From: Lachnospiraceae bacterium
GTDB lineage: Bacteria; Bacillota; Clostridia; Lachnospirales; Lachnospiraceae
Direction of reading: 5' to 3'
DNA: 47,590 bases
Assembly: GCA_015057365.1 (NCBI GenBank)
Contig: SVEN01000019.1
Location: 1-47,590, forward strand
A program made the position numbers and the translations under genes. Numbering within the stretch: position 1 is the stretch's first letter; each line of letters begins with the position of its first letter. Shown here piece by piece: positions 26,101 through 34,932 of the stretch. The notes below the pieces were generated by a model. It saw only the letters and a list, made by a program, of their open reading frames with translations, was not told where the DNA came from and ran no database searches.

Positions 26101-27693
26101 TGGATACAATGTCTGATTTGCCCAGTAACGCTGGCCACCTTCCTGCCCCGCATGGTTTCCATCCTTCTTATAATCTGTTAACAACGGAGTGGTAAAGGTC
26201 TTTGTTACATTCGTCCCGTTTACGTTAAACGTCAGGTCATAAGAAACGGTCGGGAACGATGCCGGATCTCCGAAAAAGCTTTCAAACAACGGAGTGGACA
26301 TTTCATATAACATCAGGTACAGCTTAAACATACTGTCCTGAGAGCCGTTTACTTTTCCGTCTACCTTTCCGTCAATCTTTAAGTTTACATTGCTTTTAAA
26401 GGTCTCGGTAAAGTTGCTGTAGGTATGGGTATCCCAGATAATCGGCAACGGATCTGTTGCACTGGAGGCTCTTTTGTAAATTTCCAAAGCCGCCGGCCAG
26501 TCTAACGGATTATCCTTAAAGGTCGTCTTGATATCCGTTCCGTCCAGAATCTTACGGTTTAACTCACGCTTTAATCCCGAACTGTCATAACTTACATTGT
26601 TGTAACCCAAAAATTGCTCATAGATTCCCACTGCAACACCGGTAGAATCTACGGAAGAAATACTAATCATATCCGCTCTTTCAATCAGCGCCTTGTTTAC
26701 CAGTACTCCGTTCTTTACAACATTCAAATCCTCCGGTGTTACTGTGTAAACCACACTATGATAAGCGGCGATTTTCTCTTCTAATGTCGGTCTTCCGGAG
26801 CCTCCTACATACGGAATACGCTTACCGGTATCGTCAAACTCATAAGCAAGACCTACACTCTCCTTTAAAAAGTAGTTGTTATGTACATACTCTTTAATTC
26901 CCTCAATCTTATAGCACTCTACCCCTTCGACTACAGTTTTAAACTCACCCTTTTCGTCATAGTTCACGTTGTACTGTGCCGCTTCTTCAGGTGACATAGT
27001 GCCACAGGTCTGTGCGTCAAGCGGCGTCCACACATAATTACCGCCGGTACCGCCCGATGCAGGCTCATACTTTGCCGTACCACCCTGAACTAAACGCATC
27101 AGGTTTCCGTCCGCTGCTTCCGCCGGCAGTCCGCCTACATACTTATATCTTGTCCCTGTATAATCATCCGGTGCCTCTACATACAAATAATTCGGAACCG
27201 GATCGGCTTTCATGTTATAATTTCCGCTACCGTCACTTACATACTTCATAGTACCGTACTGCGGTACATTCGTAACAATCTGCGGCGAATCCGGATAATA
27301 GGACGGCTTCGTTTCCGATGCCCATAAATACTCCGTACGGGTAGAAGCTACCGTATAGGTATGACCTTCTCCCGGAATATCCGCACCTGCATAAGCAGCC
27401 TTTTGCATATTAATCGGCTCACATCCCGCAATCTGATAACCAATGGTACCCATTGCTTCGTACGGGACAATTTCTAAGATAAAGAACGGATTCTCCGCCG
27501 TTCCCTTTGCCTTTGTCGGATCTGACGGCGGCGGATCGATTTTACCATCCGTGTTCTTCGTATATCGCGTGGTTGCAGTACCGTCTGCCTGCGCACTACG
27601 GTCGGAATTCGATTCCGCAAATACCGCAATACCTGCCGCAAACGCAACCAAAACCAAAACCAAACTGATGATTATTCGCGTTTTCCTGGTCAT
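23116..27693 (-). CDS. Giant secreted DUF5057-type protein, possible pilus-tip component
   Basis: A 1525-residue exported protein: signal peptide or anchor at about 5-27, a Thr/Pro spacer, then a conserved N-terminal block FFILEIVPYEAMGTIGYQIAGCEP (given in part; residues 68-92) that I associate with DUF5057. Two distant segments share the pattern of a beta strand, a helix and an AGG/AGK-VL(F/Y) strand: about 715-795 (DLIYIGVN, FIQAGGPVLFGTGF) and about 1075-1110 (MVILGFGD, FMEAGKAVLYTHD). These resemble a glutamine-amidotransferase-like or ThuA-like fold. Residues 903-914 (DNNGDGVFTEDE) form an EF-hand-like calcium loop. It is last in the pilus operon, 19 nt after the PilW-like gene, where Gram-negative operons place pilY1. 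No sorting motif is seen at the C-terminus. Function unproven. Confidence 0.85.
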   Translation of the reverse strand: MTRKTRIIISLVLVLVAFAAGIAVFAESNSDRSAQADGTATTRYTKNTDGKIDPPPSDPTKAKGTAENPFFILEIVPYEAMGTIGYQIAGCEPINMQKAAYAGADIPGEGHTYTVASTRTEYLWASETKPSYYPDSPQIVTNVPQYGTMKYVSDGSGNYNMKADPVPNYLYVEAPDDYTGTRYKYVGGLPAEAADGNLMRLVQGGTAKYEPASGGTGGNYVWTPLDAQTCGTMSPEEAAQYNVNYDEKGEFKTVVEGVECYKIEGIKEYVHNNYFLKESVGLAYEFDDTGKRIPYVGGSGRPTLEEKIAAYHSVVYTVTPEDLNVVKNGVLVNKALIERADMISISSVDSTGVAVGIYEQFLGYNNVSYDSSGLKRELNRKILDGTDIKTTFKDNPLDWPAALEIYKRASSATDPLPIIWDTHTYSNFTETFKSNVNLKIDGKVDGKVNGSQDSMFKLYLMLYEMSTPLFESFFGDPASFPTVSYDLTFNVNGTNVTKTFTTPLLTDYKKDGNHAGQEGGQRYWANQTLYPWKSGILPNKTSLDDAANVAILDVLGIMNNGGGPMFHYNSGDAQNMVRNGIHIFDGSTYLTTGFMSDCGVDNDQYGREVYEYFESIQDPQPETDLSTAEVLYYLLNGLENGPGARNNYDYKVLELQPVAKYKGGTTSGTVTNDAFWRAFIANYANTTGNVTVDRMSTSEFIGKHVECTSEYDLIYIGVNTLSDNWCMDFSGTDFVYAHSGPVIQTDTQAMRGWFDPVADTAEQYFPLSGNDLTKLAEQQLIDFIQAGGPVLFGTGFYTNENATAINDNIDRNSNVYHFADTYATTPIYEYALSKTSTRVATENALRHGLVKTRRVFLTDVTTPRLYDEDASEANKYLSGENLNFRFKLNAPAGTKYQVELYIDNNGDGVFTEDERMSGVSVRQDGHGGDGSNIVYAGWNCVVSRAVEDRNGSVAWKLDLVNTSDFYAGTAPEVKDRIVHASLTGLSAIKEGTKESLRILQIMTPGNTLELPQDGEFPETMTEAQANTVKKKFWVWTRDINGLDLTFYRMTEDQLVPLLTDPESGNPDYLKDNYEMVILGFGDCYKGVTEEAVLNALEGFMEAGKAVLYTHDASSMIGTDDDASWGKEITKRFRDRYGMDRYDVSTYKAAEVLASGEKRADYPYVATAYESAIGKLLLRDGTGAEVSDTLGSDDGGYALTQGLTNGHIYRYLRLTSNLLTKKISKVNTGAITNYPYKIPDTIEIAKTHPQYYQLDMENEEVTVWYCLTGADIYEHPNDVDKIKSFYNSTSNDVRNNYYIYNYGNVTYSGMGHNTEMTDYEIKLFINTFVAAYRAAGRSTKIVVANNDATKNVTGGEYFLCVDVDSANSEALLGGEEMGALSSYRKQTAVDESNADAGYNLGEEVTATSKRVEFYIDDGGTVGASKYVLKFYLDGATDPTPLAVFRKSDGVFMDGKTSSTKLLAGAGNIYYVDVPMKLETVDGKTAVTTTKIKVEIEKTYKVGSLWVPAPPGNTYVNIIPRGLFDLD

Positions 27694-27712
27694 GGATTTT
27701 CCCTCCTTGTTC

Positions 27713-28282
27713 CTAATTTCTCTGTATATTCTGAAGTTTAATCAACGATGAACTCGTATAGCTCTTTTGATCCACCTGATATTCTATCGTTACAAGAGTG
27801 CCCTGAAAAAAGTTATTCTTCGCATCATCGAAAGTCTCTCCCCCCGAAGCCAGAGAAAAGTCTGTTACATACTGTGCCAGAAAGGTCTTGTTTCTATCCT
27901 GTGCCGCCACATTCGCTACCTTCTCGCTTACGGTTGACCCTGTTGTAGGTGTACCGAACCGCAATTCATTTCCTACCAAAGCCAGTATATAGTATTCGGT
28001 GCCTCGCTCTACCTCCAATGCCGCAGATACTCCCGACGGCAAATCGGTCACCTTTTTAAAATCTGTGGATTCCTGAATCAGCTCCGTCACAAACAATTCC
28101 GTCATCTGGGATTCCATCTGTAAAAGCGATTCGGAATTTACATTCCGGAAGTGATTCAATCCGGAGGTCAGAAATCCCATCACTGCCAGCATTACCACTC
28201 CGGAAATCAGTACGGTAACAATCAACTCCACCAAGGAGTAACCGCCGTTGGATGCCAAAACCTTATGCTTTTTTGCTTCCAT
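27713..28282 (-). CDS. PilW-like minor prepilin
   Basis: A 189-residue prepilin. A 13-residue leader ends in Gly-Gly, then YSLVELIVTVLISGVVM begins the pilin helix with Glu at +5. The first mature residue would be Tyr rather than Phe. Length and place after a FimT/GspH-like gene fit PilW-type minor pilins, which help start pilus assembly. AGGAGGAGG precedes the ATG. The gene is 13 nt after the FimT-like gene. Confidence 0.82.
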   Translation of the reverse strand: MEAKKHKVLASNGGYSLVELIVTVLISGVVMLAVMGFLTSGLNHFRNVNSESLLQMESQMTELFVTELIQESTDFKKVTDLPSGVSAALEVERGTEYYILALVGNELRFGTPTTGSTVSEKVANVAAQDRNKTFLAQYVTDFSLASGGETFDDAKNNFFQGTLVTIEYQVDQKSYTSSSLIKLQNIQRN

Positions 28283-28295
28283 AGCCCCTCCTCCT

Positions 28296-28790
28296 TTACT
28301 CTATATAACTGCGTCCTGTACTCGTCACCATTCGTACAGTCACCGTCTTTGATCCTGTTACAATCAACTTCGTATAGTTGCTGGTAAACGCTCCGTTGGA
28401 CTTTTGAAAGGTAATATCACAGACATTCGTTCCGCTGACCGTCTTTGAAATACTTCCGTCGTCATTCTTTGCCACGATAGTCAACGCACTGTCTCCGATT
28501 TCTACCTCATCAATCACGGTTCCGCTCTTTAATATCTTCGCACTATACCCATCGCCATCTGCCACCACGCGGAGTGTAATATCATTTACTCCGTCCGATG
28601 CGGTGGTTTGTATTTTTGCCCTGTTTAACGCCGTCAGCAATGCTTCTGCAGCACTGGAGGCGTCTCTGTTCCGGATAAAGGAAAATCCGACGACTGCTCC
28701 TGCAGAAAGAATCCCCATAATCAGCACCACCACCACAATCTCTACCAGTGACATGCCCGCATTATTCCATTTTCTTCTGCTCATCTCCAT
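28296..28790 (-). CDS. FimT/GspH-like minor prepilin
   Basis: A 164-residue prepilin with leader ending NNAG, then MSLVEIVVVVLIMGILSAG, Glu at +5. The first mature residue is Met. The body has alternating strands and a Ser/Thr-rich C-terminus typical of GspH/FimT. GGAGGA lies six bases before the ATG at 28790. A likely component of the initiating minor-pilin complex. Confidence 0.82.
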   Translation of the reverse strand: MEMSRRKWNNAGMSLVEIVVVVLIMGILSAGAVVGFSFIRNRDASSAAEALLTALNRAKIQTTASDGVNDITLRVVADGDGYSAKILKSGTVIDEVEIGDSALTIVAKNDDGSISKTVSGTNVCDITFQKSNGAFTSNYTKLIVTGSKTVTVRMVTSTGRSYIE

Positions 28791-28826
28791 ATATCTTCCT
28801 CCGTCTGCTCTGTTATGAATAATCCG

Positions 28827-31028
28827 TTAATTCTTCTGCCAATTATCGAAGGAAATCGAAACTGCCTCGGAAGAAAGGTAAGGACTTGCCGGAGTACTGC
28901 TACCACCGGTTGCTCTGAAGTATTCCTGTACCTCCGGCACGGTCAGTAGTGCCTCTACCGCAGCTTTATCACTCTTTATTGTAGTTTCACTGTTGAACTC
29001 TATTCCTCCGGTCGCCAATACCAGGCCGTTAAAAGTCTTAGACGTACCGCTAAAGGTAAGCTTTCCGTTTACTAAAATAATACCGCTGTTTGCCGGTACC
29101 GTATTATCAATCGTTACATTTCCGTTATACACCCAGAAATCATAGGTACCGCTGCTTGTGGTATAAGTGTTCTTAATCCAGGTATCCGGCGTCGGACAAG
29201 TCGGATTGGACGGATTAAACTTGTCCATCTTCAAAATTCTTTCGGTAATAACATCATAATTTCTGTCCACCGTAGAGGTCGCGTTCAATCGGAAGCTGGA
29301 AAATAATCCGCTGGTTCTGCGCTTTGCCAAAAGGCTGTCACTTGCCAATTTGGAAAAATTCGTTGTCGCATTCTGAATTCCGTAGGTTGACTCCGTCACG
29401 GTCCCGTCATACTGGAATGCATTTGCTAAGGTATAGTTGTTCTGCGCCAGCTTAACAGTACTGTTTCCGAGCGTATCCAAACGTAACTTCATCGGCGCTG
29501 CCAGCTGCGGCACAGCCATATATGCTGCAAAATAGTCCTGTGCATCCTTCTCTGTCGGGAAATTCAGGTACAAATATACAAACTCCGTAGTACCGCCGTC
29601 CAGCTTTACATGACGTACTACATAATTATCCTCAATCAGTGCATAATCCGGATCTCCCGGAACTGTGGACCTGCCGAGATACTCTCTGAAATCAAAATAT
29701 GCTTCATTATTATAATTATCTTTATAGGAAATCCGCGCATCCGTCATAAGACAGCCTGTAAGAGCATTAAACTCCGTAAGGGTCATCGGATTATGATTCG
29801 TTACCAGGCATTCACTCGGTACCAGATATATACTCTGCATATCCTTGTATGCCACAGACTCACCCTGCAAAATACCGAGGGCATTTGCCACACCCCCCGC
29901 ACTCCAAAGAGTATCGTGAATATAGGAACGACCGTTTAATACAAGATTTGTTGTTCCGCTGAAATCCAACGAAATATCCTTTGCACTATTAATGGTAATC
30001 GCACTGCTAAGTGCAGAAGGGTCTACCGTTCCACCGCTGTTATAACCGCTATAGCCGATATACTCGCCGCCGTCAATATCTATCTTTGCCCCCGACTTTT
30101 CGATAATCAGGTCATCGGATACATAAAAGTTCGAATCCGCGTAAAGCTCTCCGCCGTCGGACACCTCAATATTGTTCGCCCAAACACCGTCGCCGCTTGC
30201 ATTGGATTCTGTGTTAATATTCAGGATGGCGTCGTTTGTTATCACCAAGTCTCCCGCAATTAAAAACTTCTTCGCCTTATTTACATTCATTACCATGTTT
30301 TCACTGCGGTGAAGCAAAGAACTCTTTGTATAAAAATTACCTTCCAGCTCAATGGTCTGCGAAGTATTCAAAGGCGTAACCACATCTGCCCCGGAAATAA
30401 CTGCAAAGTCCGTAAAATCACAGGCAATGGTATCTACCATATTACCTTCCACATCCGGAATCTTTGCATCAACTATAATATCAGTAGTGATGGAGGTCTG
30501 GCTTCCGCCTGCAGAATAAGTAAAAGTTGCATTTCTAATACAAATCTGTGTAGAATCCTCGCCCGATCCTGCCGCATACGGTACGGTTTCTACAGAACCG
30601 AAAGCCACCTGTACCTCCAATGCATCCAAGTCATCTGTTTCCGGGTCGCCGCCCAATGCCTTACACATCAAGCTTCTTGCCGCATCACTCTCTGTTACCT
30701 CATCGTAAAACGCAGTCTGGAAAAACTCAGCAAAACGGCTGTTTCTGGCATCCGTCGTGTCGAGATTGGAATACTGAACCATCAGGTCTGCAAAGGCCTT
30801 TTTTAACGCCTCCTCCGCCTCGATTTCCAACTGGGATACCAACTCATCGGAACCGCTCTCCGCACCGTAAAAGCTCTTCTGCATCTGCAGCTCCAAATCC
30901 TTCATTTTACGATTGTTTGTAGTTACCACCAACAGCATGGCACCGATCAGGGACAAGAGTGCCACACAACCGATAACAAGAATCAGACCGCCGCCCTTAT
31001 TACTTTTTAATATCGACCTATTCTTCAT
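28827..31028 (-). CDS. Large PilX-like pilus-associated protein
   Basis: A 733-residue protein with an N-terminal hydrophobic helix (GGGLILVIGCVALLSLIGAMLL) after a basic head, as in PilX N-terminal domains: no Glu at +5 of a class III site. It is far longer than usual PilX (about 200 residues). The middle has short strand repeats (IELEGNFYTKSSLL, AGDLVITNDAILNI, SDDLIIEKSGAKIDI) that look like a beta-helix or bactofilin-like part. Another such run (ILVNGKLTFSGTSKTFNGLV) lies near the C-terminus. Position between the PilV-like and FimT-like genes supports a minor-pilin-complex role. Function inferred. Confidence 0.75.
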   Translation of the reverse strand: MKNRSILKSNKGGGLILVIGCVALLSLIGAMLLVVTTNNRKMKDLELQMQKSFYGAESGSDELVSQLEIEAEEALKKAFADLMVQYSNLDTTDARNSRFAEFFQTAFYDEVTESDAARSLMCKALGGDPETDDLDALEVQVAFGSVETVPYAAGSGEDSTQICIRNATFTYSAGGSQTSITTDIIVDAKIPDVEGNMVDTIACDFTDFAVISGADVVTPLNTSQTIELEGNFYTKSSLLHRSENMVMNVNKAKKFLIAGDLVITNDAILNINTESNASGDGVWANNIEVSDGGELYADSNFYVSDDLIIEKSGAKIDIDGGEYIGYSGYNSGGTVDPSALSSAITINSAKDISLDFSGTTNLVLNGRSYIHDTLWSAGGVANALGILQGESVAYKDMQSIYLVPSECLVTNHNPMTLTEFNALTGCLMTDARISYKDNYNNEAYFDFREYLGRSTVPGDPDYALIEDNYVVRHVKLDGGTTEFVYLYLNFPTEKDAQDYFAAYMAVPQLAAPMKLRLDTLGNSTVKLAQNNYTLANAFQYDGTVTESTYGIQNATTNFSKLASDSLLAKRRTSGLFSSFRLNATSTVDRNYDVITERILKMDKFNPSNPTCPTPDTWIKNTYTTSSGTYDFWVYNGNVTIDNTVPANSGIILVNGKLTFSGTSKTFNGLVLATGGIEFNSETTIKSDKAAVEALLTVPEVQEYFRATGGSSTPASPYLSSEAVSISFDNWQKN

Positions 31029-31055
31029 ATATGTATTCCCTCCTAATCCGTGTTC

Positions 31056-32324
31056 TTATTGCAAGCACGCCACAACATCGGTTGCAACCGTATTCCCGTC
31101 GGAGTCCTTAATGGCAATCGTCAGCTCCTGTACGCGGATTTCTTCATTCTCTGCAATCATCTGATGACTATGCGTCGACACATTTGATACTCCGCTGGCA
31201 AAAGTAATCTCTGCCGGGCAATACAAATCTACCCGGGCCGGCGATTTTGCAGCAACGCCTTCGCCTCTTTTCGCGAAGGAAACACTGATACTCGGCGCAC
31301 TTCCAAAACGTTCGTTTAATTTCTTATCGGCTAAGTCGCTGTTAATCGTTGCCGAAGCCTCCTGGCATACAACAAAAACATCTGCTGCCAGCAACGCCTG
31401 CTCGTCATAAATTCTGATATCATAAATCATGCTCGAATCTGTTATACCTGTCTCCCAATGTGCCTCCGCCGGTGAGTACAACAGATACACTCTGTCCAGC
31501 TTCTCCGCTCCCGGAGTAGTATCGCCTGCCTTGTTAAATTCTCCGGAGGAAAAGAACTGATACTCTATTCTTCGCGTTGCTGTATCCTCTAACACCAGTG
31601 AAGAATGCGCTTCATAGGAAAAATATGCTAACAGCTCCATTTTCCCGGAAGGTCTCAACACCGTCTCCAGATATACATCCCTGTCAATCTTTGATTTAAT
31701 CTCATTGATAGCCGCTTCATACTCGGTAGCTGTCATAACGTTCATATCAATCTCCGGTGCCGGCGTCGCGGTGGGACCTAACGCCAAATTATCTGTTCTG
31801 ATTTTGCTGTTACGCATTTCAACAAATTCATTTAGCGCCATTGTATCATAGCCGTTCTCGGCATCCCCCGGCATAAACAGAGTACCGTTTGTACTGGCAT
31901 TTATCAACACAGACTTACTTCCCGTTTCACCGAAGCTCACCACGGATGTGGTGTTCATGCTGTTGTACTCGTCCGGCTCCGTATCCCGGATAATCTCTAC
32001 ACTGTAGGAATAAGAACCCTTGTTTACACCGCTGACGGTACATTTTTCTACTTTATTACTGTCTTCCCAGGTAGATGCTCCTCTGCTTCCGCCGAACAAG
32101 CCCGCCACCTTATCCGCATACTCGCTGCTGTCCTTTACGGCGCTTGCCAGCTCCAGTAAATCCTCCATCAAAGACTCTGCGCTCTGCACCTTTTTCGTCT
32201 TTGCATTCGCCTTTGCGGAAAGCGAAAATGCTGTCAGTACCGAGCTGATTACAATAGAAAGCACGAGCATACTGACAATGACTTCCACCAGTGTAAATCC
32301 TTTATTATTTTTTTTCGTTATCAT
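31056..32324 (-). CDS. PilV-like minor prepilin with long body
   Basis: A 422-residue prepilin. A seven-residue basic leader ending in Gly precedes FTLVEVIVSMLVLSIVISS, with Glu at +5. The body carries a short TATPAP linker. It is much longer than standard PilV. The ATG at 32324 is chosen: GGAG lies just upstream and the prepilin leader starts there; a longer frame reaches 32381. It lies 113 nt after pilO, with a hairpin in that gap, and starts the minor-pilin block. Confidence 0.82.
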   Translation of the reverse strand: MITKKNNKGFTLVEVIVSMLVLSIVISSVLTAFSLSAKANAKTKKVQSAESLMEDLLELASAVKDSSEYADKVAGLFGGSRGASTWEDSNKVEKCTVSGVNKGSYSYSVEIIRDTEPDEYNSMNTTSVVSFGETGSKSVLINASTNGTLFMPGDAENGYDTMALNEFVEMRNSKIRTDNLALGPTATPAPEIDMNVMTATEYEAAINEIKSKIDRDVYLETVLRPSGKMELLAYFSYEAHSSLVLEDTATRRIEYQFFSSGEFNKAGDTTPGAEKLDRVYLLYSPAEAHWETGITDSSMIYDIRIYDEQALLAADVFVVCQEASATINSDLADKKLNERFGSAPSISVSFAKRGEGVAAKSPARVDLYCPAEITFASGVSNVSTHSHQMIAENEEIRVQELTIAIKDSDGNTVATDVVACLQ

Positions 32325-32392
32325 TATGCTCCTACCTCCTGTTTTTTCTTCCAGGCCGGCTCCGCAGGGACCCCTCCCCACGGAACGACGGC

Positions 32393-32418
32393 AAGATACA
32401 GACTTTCGCCTGTATCTT
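32393..32418 (-). other. Intercistronic hairpin between pilO and the PilV-like gene
   Basis: A 9-bp stem, AAGATACAG (32393-32401) with CTGTATCTT (32410-32418) around an 8-nt loop, without a U tail on the minus strand. More likely an mRNA stability or processing element than a terminator. Confidence 0.6.
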
Positions 32419-32437
32419 ACTCTCGCTCTTTATAAAA

Positions 32438-33121
32438 TTAATTTGCAAAGATGTTCTCTTCGCCGAGACGGATGCCCGTGATGTCCGGCTCCTCGTACTG
32501 TCTGTCCGTACCGGTTACGGCGTACAGATTCAGAACAATGTTACCGTCCAACAAATTCGTCTCGCTGTTATAGTTTACGGTAATTGATTCCATGTTCATG
32601 CGCTCCGCATTTGCATTGATGTAATCCGACATGCGCTTTAACTGGTCGTAATCACCGCTGTAGTTGAAGGATAAGGTCTCCTTCAAAAGACTAACGTCAT
32701 AATAGGAAATTGCGTAACTTCCGCTTTCCTCGCCCATATCCTGTACCATCGGCATGGTTACGCTGGTCAGAAGGTTCGGAGCGGAGAAGGTAACATCCGG
32801 TACCCGCATCTCCAAATCCGCTTCCATGTCACTGACAAACTTAATACTCTTTTCCGGAGTATTACCTGCACTGTATCGGTCCAGTACTTTGGAAATCGCA
32901 TCACGGGATTTGTTAATCTCGTCCTTCCAATAGTCCTCGTTGACACCCATGTTGTAAAGCTCGATGTAACGCTTATTTAACTCGAAGTTTTCATCACGAA
33001 GTGCCTGACGCTCCGCCAGAAGCGGACGGTACAAATAGTTTATGGCAACAATTACTATGATAACTACCAGTGCCAACATCAACAGGAAAATCTGCATTTC
33101 ATTGCCTTTTTTCTTCTCCAT
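32438..33121 (-). CDS. pilO: PilO-like type IV pilus alignment protein
   Basis: A 227-residue bitopic protein: short basic N-terminus, one membrane helix at about 9-31, a coiled-coil-like stretch at about 35-80, then an alpha/beta domain. This is the PilO layout, which pairs with PilN to link the assembly machine to the membrane. Sequence conservation is low in this family, so placement right after the pilM-pilN fusion (one base between the genes) is the main support. Confidence 0.75.
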   Translation of the reverse strand: MEKKKGNEMQIFLLMLALVVIIVIVAINYLYRPLLAERQALRDENFELNKRYIELYNMGVNEDYWKDEINKSRDAISKVLDRYSAGNTPEKSIKFVSDMEADLEMRVPDVTFSAPNLLTSVTMPMVQDMGEESGSYAISYYDVSLLKETLSFNYSGDYDQLKRMSDYINANAERMNMESITVNYNSETNLLDGNIVLNLYAVTGTDRQYEEPDITGIRLGEENIFAN

Positions 33122-33122
33122 G

Positions 33123-34904
33123 CTACTGTACCTCCGTTCCTTCCGTTGTATTCTCGACAGAACCCTCGCCCTCAGGTACTTCTCCCGGTTTCTGCAAGAT
33201 ACAGTTTACGGTAAATACTACCTCGGTACGATTGGTGGTCTCGTCTACATTCTCAACGATACCGCCGATGGTAACATCGGAAATATACGGAATCGTCTTT
33301 AACTGCATCAATACCTTTGCTGCCTCATCCTTGGTAACCGTGGAGAAATTAATCGTCATGGAATTTCCCGTAATAGAGAAGGAGTGTACCAAGGAACGTG
33401 CCGGCAACGCCTTTTCCAGAGCTGCAATAATATCATTGAGCTGCTCTGCCATGGAGAAGCTGAGTGCATCCGTCGCCTTCATACTTTCAATGGACTCCTG
33501 GCTTGCAAGATACACCGCATACAGGTCCTCAATGCTTTCCGCCTCTGCAATGTTCTGCTCAAACAACGCCTTCATCTCTTTCTCGTACTTAATATCAAGG
33601 GATGTCTTAATTACCAGTCCCGCAATGATCGCTGCCGCTGCGATAAAGATCGTACCGGACAAAATAGCGATATTCTTCTTTTTCTCTCTTAAGATAGCCT
33701 CTGCCGGGCGCATGCCCAACGGGTTTACTACCGCACCGAAGCAGGCCAGGAACTCTGCGCCTCTCTGCTCATACTCTACTGCCGACTTGGAGAACAATAC
33801 GCCCTCGGTTACATCGAGAATTTCAACCGGCGTACCCAGCTCATCCGAAATCAAGGCATCTGCGCCCTGTACGGAGGTAGCCAGACCGGTGAGGTAAATC
33901 TTCTCAATCGGAGAATCCGGATGATTAGTGCTGAAGTACTCGATTACTCGGCGTACACGGCCCACGATATCTCTTGCTGCCTCGGAAACATCCTGTCTTG
34001 CGGAAATACGACGATTTAAAATATCTCCGTCGGAAAGGATACGCTCCACACTCATGTCGTTGGACTCGTTGTCCGACTTCTCCTCGCCGTTCTGCTCATT
34101 CTCAATACGCTTAAAACGATTCTCACGAATCTTTGCCAGCTCACGCTTCTCCCATTCCTCGTCCATCTGGGCGTTAATCGTGAGATACTCGCCGTCAAGC
34201 AACATCTTTAACGCTTCTGCCTGCGTGGTAACCTCATCATAGCAGTGAGAATCAAGCAACGCATCCGCCAGTGTAGCAACACCGTAATTGACCGTTCTCT
34301 GTACACCAAGCTCTCCCTTATCCAGTACCATTACCACCGTAGCGGTTTCGTTCATCTGCATGATAAGACTGACATCCTGCAGGGTAGAACGCTTCAACCA
34401 CTGGAACATAGAGTTACCGGTTACATCCATGGACAGGACATTACACTTCATGGCCTCTGCCAACATGTAGAAGCACTGTAACAATGTCTCCGGAATCGCA
34501 TATACCATCAAACGGTACTGATTCTGCTCTTTATCCTGACCGATAACGGTATGGGAAATCACGTGATCGGAAATATCCATCGGGAAATAGTCGGTTGCTT
34601 CCGCCTGCACAATATTCTTTAACATCTTCTCCTTCAAGGCGGTCACCGTAACCTCACGGCTGATTACCTTATTGGAAGAAATCGTAAAGATAATATCCTT
34701 CGTCTTAATGCCGGCTGTCTGCATCTGCATACTCAGCTTTTCCGCAAACTCATCCGTTTCGCGGATATAACCATCCTCTATGGTATTCGGCGGGGTGTCA
34801 AATACAACCGCTTTCCGTACGCGCTGTACCTTGCTGCCCACTTCCAACTCCAGCAATCTGGTTTGTGTCAGGCCTATCTCTATACTAACTATTGTTTTTG
34901 CCAT
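33123..34904 (-). CDS. PilM-PilN fusion protein
   Basis: A 593-residue protein joining two pilus components that are normally separate. Residues 1 to about 395 are PilM, an actin-like ATPase-fold cytoplasmic protein (start SIEIGLTQTRLLELE, later YLTGLATSVQGAD and EILDVTEGVLFS). A charged insertion at about 240-290 is rich in Glu, Lys, Arg and Asn. A membrane helix at about 412-433 follows, then a PilN-like periplasm-side domain with coiled coil (about 440-590). In other systems PilN's short N-terminal tail binds PilM; here the link is covalent. GGAGG precedes the ATG. Confidence 0.85.
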   Translation of the reverse strand: MAKTIVSIEIGLTQTRLLELEVGSKVQRVRKAVVFDTPPNTIEDGYIRETDEFAEKLSMQMQTAGIKTKDIIFTISSNKVISREVTVTALKEKMLKNIVQAEATDYFPMDISDHVISHTVIGQDKEQNQYRLMVYAIPETLLQCFYMLAEAMKCNVLSMDVTGNSMFQWLKRSTLQDVSLIMQMNETATVVMVLDKGELGVQRTVNYGVATLADALLDSHCYDEVTTQAEALKMLLDGEYLTINAQMDEEWEKRELAKIRENRFKRIENEQNGEEKSDNESNDMSVERILSDGDILNRRISARQDVSEAARDIVGRVRRVIEYFSTNHPDSPIEKIYLTGLATSVQGADALISDELGTPVEILDVTEGVLFSKSAVEYEQRGAEFLACFGAVVNPLGMRPAEAILREKKKNIAILSGTIFIAAAAIIAGLVIKTSLDIKYEKEMKALFEQNIAEAESIEDLYAVYLASQESIESMKATDALSFSMAEQLNDIIAALEKALPARSLVHSFSITGNSMTINFSTVTKDEAAKVLMQLKTIPYISDVTIGGIVENVDETTNRTEVVFTVNCILQKPGEVPEGEGSVENTTEGTEVQ

Positions 34905-34932
34905 AAAACCCTCCTTATGTTCGTGGTACCCA

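Noticed and set aside
33070..33897. 275-codon plus-strand frame opposite pilO and the pilM-pilN gene
   Set aside because: Spans two real genes on the other strand and has no motif.
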